NCBI GenBank assembly: GCA_046233135.1
Contig: JBJXHN010000001.1
Coordinates: 1,054,001 to 1,118,000 of the forward strand
Reading direction: 5' to 3'
Length of the DNA: 64,000 nucleotides
Origin: JBJXHN01 sp046233135
GTDB taxonomy: Bacteria; Pseudomonadota; Alphaproteobacteria; Rhodospirillales; Rhodospirillaceae
Shown piece by piece: positions 28,286 to 35,590 of the stretch; position 1 is the stretch's first letter, and every line of letters starts with the position of its first letter. Below the pieces are notes generated by a model. The model saw only the letters and a list, made by a program, of their open reading frames with translations. It had not been told where the DNA came from and searched no databases. The translations under genes and the position numbers were made by a program.

Positions 28286-28361
28286 GTCCCCATCGTCTAG
28301 CGGTCCAGGACATCACCCTTTCACGGTGAAGACACGGGTTCGAGTCCCGTTGGGGATGCCA
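28286..28361 (+). tRNA. tRNA-Glu (anticodon UUC)
   Basis: The 76 bases fold as a cloverleaf: acceptor GTCCCCA/TGGGGAT, D arm with TAGCGGT, anticodon stem-loop CACC-CTTTCAC-GGTG with anticodon TTC, T arm ACGGG-TTCGAGT-CCCGT, discriminator G and an encoded CCA. UUC is the glutamate anticodon whose U34 is a substrate of the MnmC pathway. Confidence 0.95.
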
Positions 28362-28404
28362 ACTTCCTTCCGGCACCACAACGCTTGTGGGCGCAGACAG
28401 GCTT

Positions 28405-28833
28405 ATGACGGAAGCCCCCTCCTCCCCTTCTCCGTTCCGATATATCCTGGACACCAACATCTTGATCGCGGCTGCGTTCAAGCCATCAAGCGCGTCTGGC
28501 TGCCTGGTGGCTGCGGTCCGTGACGGGCGGGCCGTGCTGGTGTGGAACGAGAGCACCCGGCGGGAAGCGGAAAAGCTGCTGCGCCGGATCCCCTTCACCG
28601 GCTGGACCCCGGTGGCCGGCCTGTTTTCCAGTGCCGGCCGGATCGATGCGCCCACCAACCCCGACGCCTTCCCTCAGGTTCCCGACAGGGATGACCGCAA
28701 GTTCGCCGCCCTTGCCATGGTCGCGGGCTGTGTTCTGGTCAGCAATGATTCCGATTTTCTGAACGTCCGCGACGCCTTGCCCTTTCCGGTGCTTACACCG
28801 TCGCAAGCCGTCCGGCATCTTCCGGAAGAGTGA
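28405..28833 (+). CDS. PIN-domain protein
   Basis: A 142-residue PIN nuclease domain with the acidic metal-binding positions in YILDTNIL, DRDDRKFAALA and VSNDSDFL. PIN proteins cut RNA, often as toxins of VapBC systems, but no antitoxin gene is adjacent, so it may be a solitary PIN_3-type protein. The ATG at 28405 was preferred over a GTG at 28387. Its 3' end overlaps the convergent gene by 41 bases. Confidence 0.8.
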   Translation: MTEAPSSPSPFRYILDTNILIAAAFKPSSASGCLVAAVRDGRAVLVWNESTRREAEKLLRRIPFTGWTPVAGLFSSAGRIDAPTNPDAFPQVPDRDDRKFAALAMVAGCVLVSNDSDFLNVRDALPFPVLTPSQAVRHLPEE

Positions 28834-29482
28834 GCAGATCCACCTCGTCATCCCACGTGCGCAAGGCCGTGGTGGGATGGCCGGCGGCGTCGATCACGCC
28901 CATCCGGCGCAAGACATCCAAGGCCCGCGTGAAATGGGCGATATTGTGCGGTGCCGCCCCGCCTTCCAGCCAGTTCTGTTCCAGGAAGGCAAGCACGGCG
29001 GGCTGATCCAGCTCCGCCTCCCACAGGATCCCAAGCAGAGAGGCAAGTGCCTCCTCGTATTCCCGGGCGACGCCAAACAGGCACATGGCGGCATCGGCTG
29101 CCCCCTTGTCTCCCGTCTCCGGCCCCGCACCCAGGCCGAAATCCTTCAGCCCCCGCCGCGCCGGCGCGCAGACCTGCCAGTGGCCCACCTCGTGGATCAG
29201 CACCGAGGGCTCCATATCCGCCCGCACCGCCACCCCATCCCAGGTGAAGCCCCCCTGGGGCAGACCGTCAATCACCCCCAGACCAAAGCGTCGCACCAGC
29301 GCCACCCCGGCAGCGTGATGGTCCGGGTCCACCGACAGCGCCAGGCCCGGCCCATGCACCAGCGCCCAGGTGGCCGCGATCCGATCCGCACAGGCTCGGG
29401 CGAGGCTGCCCGGGGGGCAGGCATCACAAAATGAGATAAGCAGCGCCGGAATATCGGCCGGCGCCAGAGGGGTCAGCATCAT
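28793..29482 (-). CDS. HExGHW-motif putative metal-dependent protein (EpmC-like)
   Basis: A 229-residue protein with the motif VLIHEVGHWQVCAPARRGLK followed by DFGLGAGPETGD. This resembles the HE-x-x-HW...RR...DFG pattern of elongation factor P hydroxylase (EpmC/YfcM), and more generally zinc-binding HExxH motifs. The similarity is limited to that core, so either an EpmC-like hydroxylase or a metallopeptidase-like protein is possible. It is convergent with, and overlaps, the PIN gene. Confidence 0.55.
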   Translation of the reverse strand: MMLTPLAPADIPALLISFCDACPPGSLARACADRIAATWALVHGPGLALSVDPDHHAAGVALVRRFGLGVIDGLPQGGFTWDGVAVRADMEPSVLIHEVGHWQVCAPARRGLKDFGLGAGPETGDKGAADAAMCLFGVAREYEEALASLLGILWEAELDQPAVLAFLEQNWLEGGAAPHNIAHFTRALDVLRRMGVIDAAGHPTTALRTWDDEVDLLTLPEDAGRLATV

Positions 29483-29525
29483 GGGGCGGCACTTTGCCGC
29501 GCCGCGCCCCGACTTTCAAGGGACC

Positions 29526-29801
29526 CTAAACATCCGCCTCGCGCACGGCAGCCAGGAACTGGGTGCATTCCGCGATCAACTGCTGCAGGCTGCGTCCAAA
29601 CGCTTCGGCAGCATCGCTGGCCGCTTCGGCGTCGCATACCACGCGAGCCGCACCGGCATTCATTTCCGCCGTCAAAGGCAGGGTCGCCCGCAGGCCCTGT
29701 TCGGTGCTGCGCGCCAGCCGGGCCGTATAATCGGCAGCAAAAGCCGCACCACGGTCACCGGTCAAAGCCACTTCGGCCATGGTCGTATCAATGTAAGACA
29801 T
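29526..29801 (-). CDS. Small alanine-rich helical protein
   Basis: A 91-residue hypothetical protein starting MSYIDTTMAEVALTGDRG, largely helical with one Cys in each of two helices (ARVVCDAE and IAECTQF). The ATG at 29801 has an excellent AGGAGG site seven bases upstream, which supports it over the earlier in-frame start. No family recognised. Confidence 0.6.
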   Translation of the reverse strand: MSYIDTTMAEVALTGDRGAAFAADYTARLARSTEQGLRATLPLTAEMNAGAARVVCDAEAASDAAEAFGRSLQQLIAECTQFLAAVREADV

Positions 29802-29924
29802 GGCAACCTCCTGGGACCGACCCACCACCCCTCTTCCATTCGGTGATCCTGCGGCCTCTTTTTGATGGGAACCAGGCGATCCGGGACCGGACCACCCCCT
29901 TTGGAAACGTTTACCATTCTATGC

Positions 29925-29964
29925 GCACTAAGTGCTCATTTCAAGCAAATTGCGCACATTGTGC
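29925..29964. promoter_or_regulatory. Two operator-like palindromes
   Basis: GCACTAAGTGC (29925-29935) and GCACATTGTGC (29954-29964) are both perfect 11-bp palindromes, each preceded by TGC, with centres 29 bases apart. They lie between divergent genes (29801 leftward, 30079 rightward), so they look like paired binding sites for a dimeric regulator. Confidence 0.5.
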
Positions 29965-30078
29965 ACTACAGCATGGAAATTCGGATACGGACTTGCACCC
30001 TGAACCTGCGCGATGGATAGTGCCGCCTGATCTATGTCAGAGAGTATGGGTAATCCCGAACAGAAAGGGGCAAGAGCC

Positions 30079-30309
30079 ATGCCGCTGTATTCCTATCAAT
30101 GCAAGGGATGTGCCAACGAGTTCGAGCAGCTGGTTGGCCGGGATGACACGCCTGCCTGTCCGTCCTGTGGCAGCCAGGATCTGGACCGCATGCTGGGCAC
30201 CATCGCCCCCCACGCCCATTCCAAAAGCATGATCGCCGCCGGTCGTCGTCAGGCCGCCAAGGAAGGGCATTTCAGCAACTACAGCAAGTCCGAGCTGAAG
30301 GGCAAATGA
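30079..30309 (+). CDS. FmdB-family zinc ribbon protein
   Basis: The 76-residue protein begins MPLYSYQCKGCANEFEQLV and contains CPSCGSQDLDRML, giving the two CxxC knuckles of the FmdB/CxxC_CXXC_SSSS zinc ribbon. The family is a putative regulatory protein of unknown partner. The start at 30079 matches the strictly conserved N terminus. It overlaps slyX by four bases. Confidence 0.85.
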   Translation: MPLYSYQCKGCANEFEQLVGRDDTPACPSCGSQDLDRMLGTIAPHAHSKSMIAAGRRQAAKEGHFSNYSKSELKGK

Positions 30310-30545
30310 CCGAAGATTCCGCGAGAAATATCAGTGATCTGGAGAGGCGGCTGACGGATCTGGAGATCCGCCTGACCCATGCCCAGCATCTGTGCGACGA
30401 GCTGTCGGACGTGGTGGCGGAACAGGGCCGGACCATCGACCGGCTGGCCCTGGAAAACCGCCATCTCGCCGGCCGACTGCGCAGCCAGGAAGAACGGATC
30501 GCCGACCGCTCTCCCGCCGACGACCGGCCGCCTCCGCACTATTGA
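30306..30545 (+). CDS. slyX: SlyX family protein
   Basis: A 79-residue coiled-coil protein: ISDLERRLTDLEIRLTHAQH, then ELSDVVAEQGRTIDRLALEN, and a Pro-rich end RPPPHY typical of SlyX. Its function is unknown. It shares ATGA with fmdB and is thus translationally coupled. Confidence 0.88.
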   Translation: MTEDSARNISDLERRLTDLEIRLTHAQHLCDELSDVVAEQGRTIDRLALENRHLAGRLRSQEERIADRSPADDRPPPHY

Positions 30546-30631
30546 CGTTGGTGCAATCCGGGACGGCCCGTGCGAAAGTGTTGCACTTTTATGCAACCCT
30601 CATCGGCAAATTTGCAGATTGCGAAGCAGCC

Positions 30632-30688
30632 GGAAAAGAAACCCCAGCCAACCTGCCCCATTTTATGACGGGACAAGGTTGGCCGGGG
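30632..30688 (-). terminator. Terminator downstream of the Blh-like gene
   Basis: CCCCAGCCAACCT (30642-30654) and AGGTTGGCCGGGG (30676-30688) form a long stem. On the minus strand it is followed by TTTCTTTTCC, fitting termination of the yeeE-blh operon. Confidence 0.7.
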
Positions 30689-30716
30689 CAATACAAACGC
30701 CAGTCTGTCGAAAGGA

Positions 30717-31535
30717 TCAGCCCTCGGCAGGTAGACCCAGACGGGCGCGCACGGCAGGCTCCCGGGAAGGCTTCAGGCCTACGGTACGACCTTCCTGCAC
30801 GGCGATTTCCGCCGGCACGCCGGCGCCGGCGCGATACAGCGCCCACATCGCCCCAACCCGGTTCGACGAGTGGCAGTGCAGCAGCACCGGATAGGTTTCC
30901 GGATTCTCCACCAGGTCGGCGAAAGCCTTCACGGCCGCCTCGTCCGGAGCGCCGCCGGACACCGCCAGGTTCACATAGGCCAGACCAGCCGCTTCCGCCG
31001 CCTTGCCCTCGGCCTCCGATCCTTCTTCGGGGGTGTTCAGGTTAACCACCGTCTTGAAGCCCAGCTCTTTAAGCTTTTCCATACCACCTTCATCGGCCAC
31101 CAGACCGCCGGTCCCCACATAGGGTGCGGCGCGCAGGTAGTTCTTCACCACCGCCGGCATGGCATCGCCATAGGGGGCCTGGGTCCAGCCGGCGGCGACA
31201 TCGAAGGGATTGCCCGCGCCCTTGTCCATCCCCCCGGTCACGGCATCCACGGCGGCCTTCATCATCGCCTTGGCCGGAGCGCAGGGATTGGCCATGGACG
31301 GCGCACAGGGATTGGCCGCCGCCGGCGCGCACGGGTTCGCAACGGCCGGTGCGCAAGGGTTGGCTGCGGCCGGCGCACATGGATTGGCGACAGGCGCGCA
31401 AGGATTGGCCGGGGCGGCCTGGGCAGCGGGAACCAGATCCACCCGCGGCTGGGCGGGATCCAGGGACACGGTGCCGGCCAACGCGAGGCCGGCGGCGGGC
31501 AGCGCGGCCAGCAGGGTCTTACGGGTGCGAATCAT
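30717..31535 (-). CDS. Exported Blh-like DUF442 phosphatase-fold protein with NPCAP repeats
   Basis: The 272 residues comprise a signal peptide (MIRTRKTLLAALPAAGLALA), six NPCAP repeats spaced 7-8 residues between about 44 and 87, and a C-terminal DUF442/tyrosine-phosphatase-like domain with LLHCHSSNRVGA (C221-x4-R226). The domain occurs in the sulfur-dioxygenase-linked Blh proteins, where it acts as a rhodanese/phosphatase-like module. The cysteine repeats are unusual and could bind metal or heme or carry sulfane sulfur. It is the last gene of an operon with two YeeE/YedE transport subunits, so a periplasmic sulfur-handling role is likely; this is inference. Confidence 0.75.
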   Translation of the reverse strand: MIRTRKTLLAALPAAGLALAGTVSLDPAQPRVDLVPAAQAAPANPCAPVANPCAPAAANPCAPAVANPCAPAAANPCAPSMANPCAPAKAMMKAAVDAVTGGMDKGAGNPFDVAAGWTQAPYGDAMPAVVKNYLRAAPYVGTGGLVADEGGMEKLKELGFKTVVNLNTPEEGSEAEGKAAEAAGLAYVNLAVSGGAPDEAAVKAFADLVENPETYPVLLHCHSSNRVGAMWALYRAGAGVPAEIAVQEGRTVGLKPSREPAVRARLGLPAEG

Positions 31536-31540
31536 ACGGT

Positions 31541-32197
31541 TCAGGCCTCCATGGTCCGGTGAAGGGAGGATTGTTGTCCTGAGGAAACGGCCGCCCCCCC
31601 TTCGGGCGCTTCCATCACGTCACGGGCGGTAACGGGACCGCCCAGCTTGGCTTCGAAGTGGTTGCCCAGCTTGAAGGCCCCGACCCCGGCCCCGGCCAGG
31701 GCGGCGAGCACCACCCATTCCGGCACGCCCAGCATCTGCGGCAGGGTCTGGCCCTGAGGGCCGGGTGCGGCCATGTAGAAACCGCCCAACGGTTCGAAGA
31801 CTGCGGCAAAAGCGGCCGTTCCGGCCATCATGCCCAGCACGAAAGCCGCCCCGTCCCCCCGGCCAGAGGCCAGGGACACCGCTGCTGTTCCGGGGCAGAA
31901 GCCGCCCAGCGCAAAGCCGGCACCGATCAGCAACCCGCCCAGGGCGATGGACCACAGATAGACGGTGGGCACGAAGACCCCGTTCGACCGCATCACTCCC
32001 GCCAGTTCGGCCAGCCACAGGCCGATGGCGCAGACCACCACGGCGGTAAACATGACCTTGATCACCGCCCAGTCGCTCAGGCGGAACTGGGCGGTCAGCT
32101 TGCGCGGGCTGCCGAACCCGGCGGCTTCCAGGATGTATCCGAACAGCACGCCGGCAAAGAGACCGGCGGCCGCGCCGTTGTCGTAAAGGGGCAGCAT
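31541..32197 (-). CDS. YeeE/YedE-family transporter subunit (second half)
   Basis: A 218-residue membrane protein with a conserved Cys motif GGFCPGTAAVSLASG in a helix-turn of the YeeE/YedE (TsuA-like) fold, which conducts thiosulfate or other sulfur species across the inner membrane by Cys-mediated relay. It starts on the stop codon of the first half (TGATG), so the two halves are made as a split transporter. The ATG at 32197 was chosen for this coupling. A charged cytoplasmic tail of ~30 residues follows the last helix. Confidence 0.85.
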   Translation of the reverse strand: MLPLYDNGAAAGLFAGVLFGYILEAAGFGSPRKLTAQFRLSDWAVIKVMFTAVVVCAIGLWLAELAGVMRSNGVFVPTVYLWSIALGGLLIGAGFALGGFCPGTAAVSLASGRGDGAAFVLGMMAGTAAFAAVFEPLGGFYMAAPGPQGQTLPQMLGVPEWVVLAALAGAGVGAFKLGNHFEAKLGGPVTARDVMEAPEGGAAVSSGQQSSLHRTMEA

Positions 32198-32712
32198 CAC
32201 AGCCAGGCCTTTCGCATCAGGCGGCTGACCGCAAAGCCCGCCGCGAAGAAACCGATCAGGAACAGGAACCCGGCCACCCCCAGGGTGGCACCGCCCGACA
32301 GGCCAAGGCCCGAGGTGCATCCCCGCGCCAGCCGGGCGCCGAAGCCCGCCAGCACCCCGCCGGCGAAGGCATGACCCAGCCGGGTGCTGCTGCCCACACC
32401 GCGTCCACGCTCCACACCCGGACGGAAGCGCCCGGCAGACAGGCTGCCCAGGCCGGCGCCGATCAACACCCCGATAATCTCCCACGAGATCCAGGCCGCC
32501 AGCGGGTTTGCTGTCAGGAAGGGTCCGAAATAGGCATTGGCCCGCGCCCATTCGGGGGCGAGCCAGCCCGACACCGCCGCCGCCGCCCGGGTGAAGAACC
32601 CCGAAGCGCCCAGGCCGTGGCCGGTGATAAGAAAGGTCGCGAGAAGGGCCAGCCCCAGCGCCACGCCGGCGGCCAGGGGTGGCCAGTAAGGCCGTATCTG
32701 CTGCGTGCTCAT
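32197..32712 (-). CDS. YeeE/YedE-family transporter subunit (first half)
   Basis: A 171-residue membrane protein with RGCTSGLGLSGGATLG, the conserved cysteine-containing re-entrant motif of YeeE/YedE proteins. Together with the downstream half it should form a complete sulfur-compound permease. It is the first gene of the operon and is preceded by an AT-rich palindromic promoter region. Confidence 0.85.
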   Translation of the reverse strand: MSTQQIRPYWPPLAAGVALGLALLATFLITGHGLGASGFFTRAAAAVSGWLAPEWARANAYFGPFLTANPLAAWISWEIIGVLIGAGLGSLSAGRFRPGVERGRGVGSSTRLGHAFAGGVLAGFGARLARGCTSGLGLSGGATLGVAGFLFLIGFFAAGFAVSRLMRKAWL

Positions 32713-32731
32713 GCGTCCCGATCCCGGAAAC

Positions 32732-32775
32732 TTGATAATTAAGTCAATACTAATATAGAAATGACTGATATATCA
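32732..32775 (-). promoter_or_regulatory. AT-rich operator/promoter region of the yeeE operon
   Basis: Two dyads lie 20-65 bases upstream of the first gene: TTGATAATTAAGTCAA (32732-32747, TTGA/TCAA arms) and the perfect palindrome TGATATATCA (32766-32775). In related Blh/YeeE operons an ArsR-type sulfide/persulfide-responsive repressor (BigR/SqrR) binds AT-rich dyads. No such repressor gene is in the window. Confidence 0.5.
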
Positions 32776-32884
32776 AGCCCTGGCTCCCTCCCGCCCGCCG
32801 CCGAGATGCGGTAACGGGCCGGAGGGAGCCTTCTCTATTGGGGAAGAAGAGGGATCGGGTAGGGGTAAGGACAAGGGGGAAAGG

Positions 32885-33097
32885 TCAGCGGTAGCTCAGG
32901 CCGTCGCAGCCAAGCCAGGTGGCGATTTGCCGATCGGCTTCCTGCGCATCGACGCCATAGAGCATCTGGATCCGACCACGCAGCCGGTCCCGGCTGCCCT
33001 GGACGATATCCACGTCCTCGTCCCCCATTTTGCCCCAGTACTGACGTACGTGGCCCTTGGCGGCTTCCCAGTTGCCTTGAACTTCGGTCCATTGCAT
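32885..33097 (-). CDS. CsbD-family stress protein
   Basis: A 70-residue protein, MQWTEVQGNWEAAKGHVRQY followed by WGKMGDEDVDIVQGSRDRLRG, the CsbD pattern with a longer C-terminal part (ADRQIATWLG) common in proteobacteria. CsbD proteins accumulate in stress and stationary phase; their function is unknown. The ATG has a GGAGGA site. Confidence 0.88.
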   Translation of the reverse strand: MQWTEVQGNWEAAKGHVRQYWGKMGDEDVDIVQGSRDRLRGRIQMLYGVDAQEADRQIATWLGCDGLSYR

Positions 33098-33191
33098 GAG
33101 TGGGTCCTCCCGTTTCGCGACATGGTCGATAAAACCAACGAGGCCGTCGCTTGATAGGTTTCAAAAAAACTCTTTTTTGAGGCCGCCGGTT

Positions 33192-33869
33192 TCAGGCCCT
33201 CGGCGACAACGGTTCCACCACCGGACCGCCGAGAGCCTCGGCGTCCTCAGCGTCGTGGGTGACCATCACCGTCGGCAGGCCGTGCGCGCGCACCCGCTCG
33301 AAAACGAACGCCCGCATTTGTGCCCGCAAGGCGGCATCAAGGCGGGAAAAGGGCTCGTCCAGCAGCAGGGCATCGGGGGCAGCCAGCAGCACCCGCATCA
33401 GCGCCACCCGCGCCCGCTGGCCGCCGGACAGGGTGGCCGGGTCCCGGTCGGCAAATCCGGCGAGATCCGCATCCCGCAAGGCCGCCTCGATCCTGTCCCG
33501 CCGCATCGCCCGCCCCTTTACGGCGGGCGGCAGGGCGAAGGCCAGGTTGCCACCGACGCTGAGGTGGGGGAACAGCATCGGGTCCTGGAACAGGATCCCC
33601 ACCCGGCGGCGGTGGGGCGGCACGCCGTCCAGATCCCGGCCGTTGAGCGCCACCCGGCCGGACACGGCAAACACCGGCGCTACGGTGCCGGTGATCACCG
33701 CCAGCAGGGTGGACTTGCCCGACCCGCTGGGTCCCATCACCGTCATCACCGCCCCCGGCGCCACCCGCCGGTCCAGGGACACCAGCGGACGGCCGTCCAG
33801 GCGGATCTCCAGCCGCTCCAGCCGCAAGCCGGCGGTGGCGCCATTCGGGTCGTATCCGGCTTCAGCCAT
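33192..33869 (-). CDS. ynjD: YnjD-like ABC transporter ATP-binding protein
   Basis: A 225-residue importer-type ATPase: Walker A GPSGSGKST, Q-loop ILFQDPMLFPHLSV, signature LSGGQRARVALMR, Walker B ALLLDEPFSRLD and H-loop VTHDAEDA. The ATG at 33869 overlaps the permease gene by eight bases. The set solute-binding protein, double-length permease, ATPase in this order matches E. coli ynjBCD, whose substrate is unknown. Confidence 0.85.
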   Translation of the reverse strand: MAEAGYDPNGATAGLRLERLEIRLDGRPLVSLDRRVAPGAVMTVMGPSGSGKSTLLAVITGTVAPVFAVSGRVALNGRDLDGVPPHRRRVGILFQDPMLFPHLSVGGNLAFALPPAVKGRAMRRDRIEAALRDADLAGFADRDPATLSGGQRARVALMRVLLAAPDALLLDEPFSRLDAALRAQMRAFVFERVRAHGLPTVMVTHDAEDAEALGGPVVEPLSPRA

Positions 33870-35565
33870 GGGCGCCCCCCTGCCCGCCCGGACGCAGGGC
33901 CGCGCGATTGCGGAACAGGAAGGCCGGCACCGCCAGGGCCAGCACGAAGCCCGCGAAGGGCAGCAGCATCTGAACAAGCCCGTACACGCCGATCGCCCGC
34001 CGGTCCCCGCCGGAGGACAGGGCCACCGCCTCGGTGGTGACGGTGGCGAAGCGGCCGCCGCCGATCAGCAGGGTCGGCAGATACTGGCCGACGGACACGG
34101 CGAAGCCCACGGCCGCGGCGGTCAGCACCGGTGCCAGCAGCATGGGCAGGCGCAGGCGCCAGAACACCCGGTCCGGCGAGGCGCCCAATCCAGCGGCGGT
34201 CACCCCATAGCGGCCATCCCAGGCCCGGTAGGGATCGGCGAGGGACAGGAAGACATAGGGCAGCACAAAGACCAGATGGCCGGCCACCAGCGCCCCCCAC
34301 GACCGGTCGAGCCCCAGCGCGGTCAGCAGCATGGTCAGGCCGGTCAGGAACCCCACCTGCGGCACGATCAGCGGCAGATAGAGCAGCCACAACGCCCGCT
34401 GCCCGGGACGCAGGCCGTGGCGCTGCTCCGCTTCCAGACAGCACAGAGCCAGCACCAGGGCTATCCCCGCGGCCGCCAGCGCCAGCAGGGCCGTGGTGCC
34501 GGCCACGGCGGGCAGGCCCCCGGCCTCCCGCAGCCAGGTCCGGGCGGTCCAGCCTGCGGGCAGAGCATCGGGGAAGGTCCAGTAGCCGGCCACCGACCAA
34601 ACGGCCAGCCCCAGCAGCCCTAGCACCGCCGCGCCCGCCGCGCCGCCGGCGCCCAGGGCGCCCAGCGGCCGCAGCAACGGATCGGCCCACAGCCCGCGCC
34701 AACCGCCGTTGATCATCATCCGGCCCAGGCGGGCCACCAGCCGCTCGGCCAGCGCCCAAAGGGCAATGGCGCCGGCCACCAGCCCCACTTGCATCATGGC
34801 CCCGGCCGAGGCCACGAACCACCGCGACAGGTCGGGATCGCGCAGCCAGCCGATCACCCGCACGGCCAGGGGGGGCGGCGTGGTCGGTCCCAGGATCATC
34901 GCCACATCCACGACCGACAGGGAATAGGCCAGCACCGCATAGACCGGCAGGCGGATTTGCGGGTACAGGCGCGGGAACACGGTGACCAGCCAGCCCCACA
35001 CCCGCCCGTGCCCCAGGGTTTGCGCCACCGCCAGGGACTGCCGGCACGGCACCTGACCCAAGGCGGCCAGGGTCATCAGGAACAGGAACGGCACCTCCTT
35101 GACCACCAGCCCGGCGACCAGACTCAGGCCCAGGGGATCGCCGACGATCAGCAGGTCCGGTGGCACCTGCCAGCCGGTGGCCCAGGGGGAAAGCAGCCGG
35201 GCAATCCACCCCGACGGCGCGATCAGAAACGCCAGACCGAAGGCCGCTGCCGCATGGGGGATCGAGAGCAGCGGCGACAGCCCCCGCCGCACCAGCCCGA
35301 ACAGCCGCGTATCCTGCCAGCCGGCGAAGATCAGCACGACGACCCCCAGCGCCAGCGCCGTCGCCAGCACACCGCTGCTGGCGGACAGCCACAGCGACCG
35401 CCCCAACCCCGGTTCGGCCAGCAGAGCGCGCCAGGGGTCCAGACCGATCCCCCGCCCGCCCAGCGCCGGCATCCAGCCAAAGGCGGGCAGCAGGGTGGCG
35501 GCCAGCCCGGCCAGGGTCGGCCCCAGCATGGCCACCAGGGTGATCCGGGGTGCCCAGCGCAGCAT
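33862..35565 (-). CDS. ynjC: YnjC-like ABC transporter permease (fused double permease)
   Basis: A 567-residue membrane protein with two BPD-type permease halves in one chain, each with an EAA-like loop (AVAQTLGHGRVWGWLVTVFP in the first half, AAGLGASPDRVFWRLRLPML in the second). About 12 helices are expected. This duplicated permease is typical of the YnjC group. It sits between the ynjB-like gene (25 bases upstream) and ynjD. Confidence 0.85.
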   Translation of the reverse strand: MLRWAPRITLVAMLGPTLAGLAATLLPAFGWMPALGGRGIGLDPWRALLAEPGLGRSLWLSASSGVLATALALGVVVLIFAGWQDTRLFGLVRRGLSPLLSIPHAAAAFGLAFLIAPSGWIARLLSPWATGWQVPPDLLIVGDPLGLSLVAGLVVKEVPFLFLMTLAALGQVPCRQSLAVAQTLGHGRVWGWLVTVFPRLYPQIRLPVYAVLAYSLSVVDVAMILGPTTPPPLAVRVIGWLRDPDLSRWFVASAGAMMQVGLVAGAIALWALAERLVARLGRMMINGGWRGLWADPLLRPLGALGAGGAAGAAVLGLLGLAVWSVAGYWTFPDALPAGWTARTWLREAGGLPAVAGTTALLALAAAGIALVLALCCLEAEQRHGLRPGQRALWLLYLPLIVPQVGFLTGLTMLLTALGLDRSWGALVAGHLVFVLPYVFLSLADPYRAWDGRYGVTAAGLGASPDRVFWRLRLPMLLAPVLTAAAVGFAVSVGQYLPTLLIGGGRFATVTTEAVALSSGGDRRAIGVYGLVQMLLPFAGFVLALAVPAFLFRNRAALRPGGQGGAHG

Positions 35566-35590
35566 ATGCAGCCCCTCCCGTTCGCCGGGC

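Noticed and set aside
28405..28833. VapBC toxin-antitoxin locus
   Set aside because: No antitoxin-like small gene precedes or follows the PIN gene.
30717..31600. CRISPR-like repeat at the NPCAP-coding region
   Set aside because: The periodicity is about 24 bases, in frame and explained by the protein repeat; there are no spacers.
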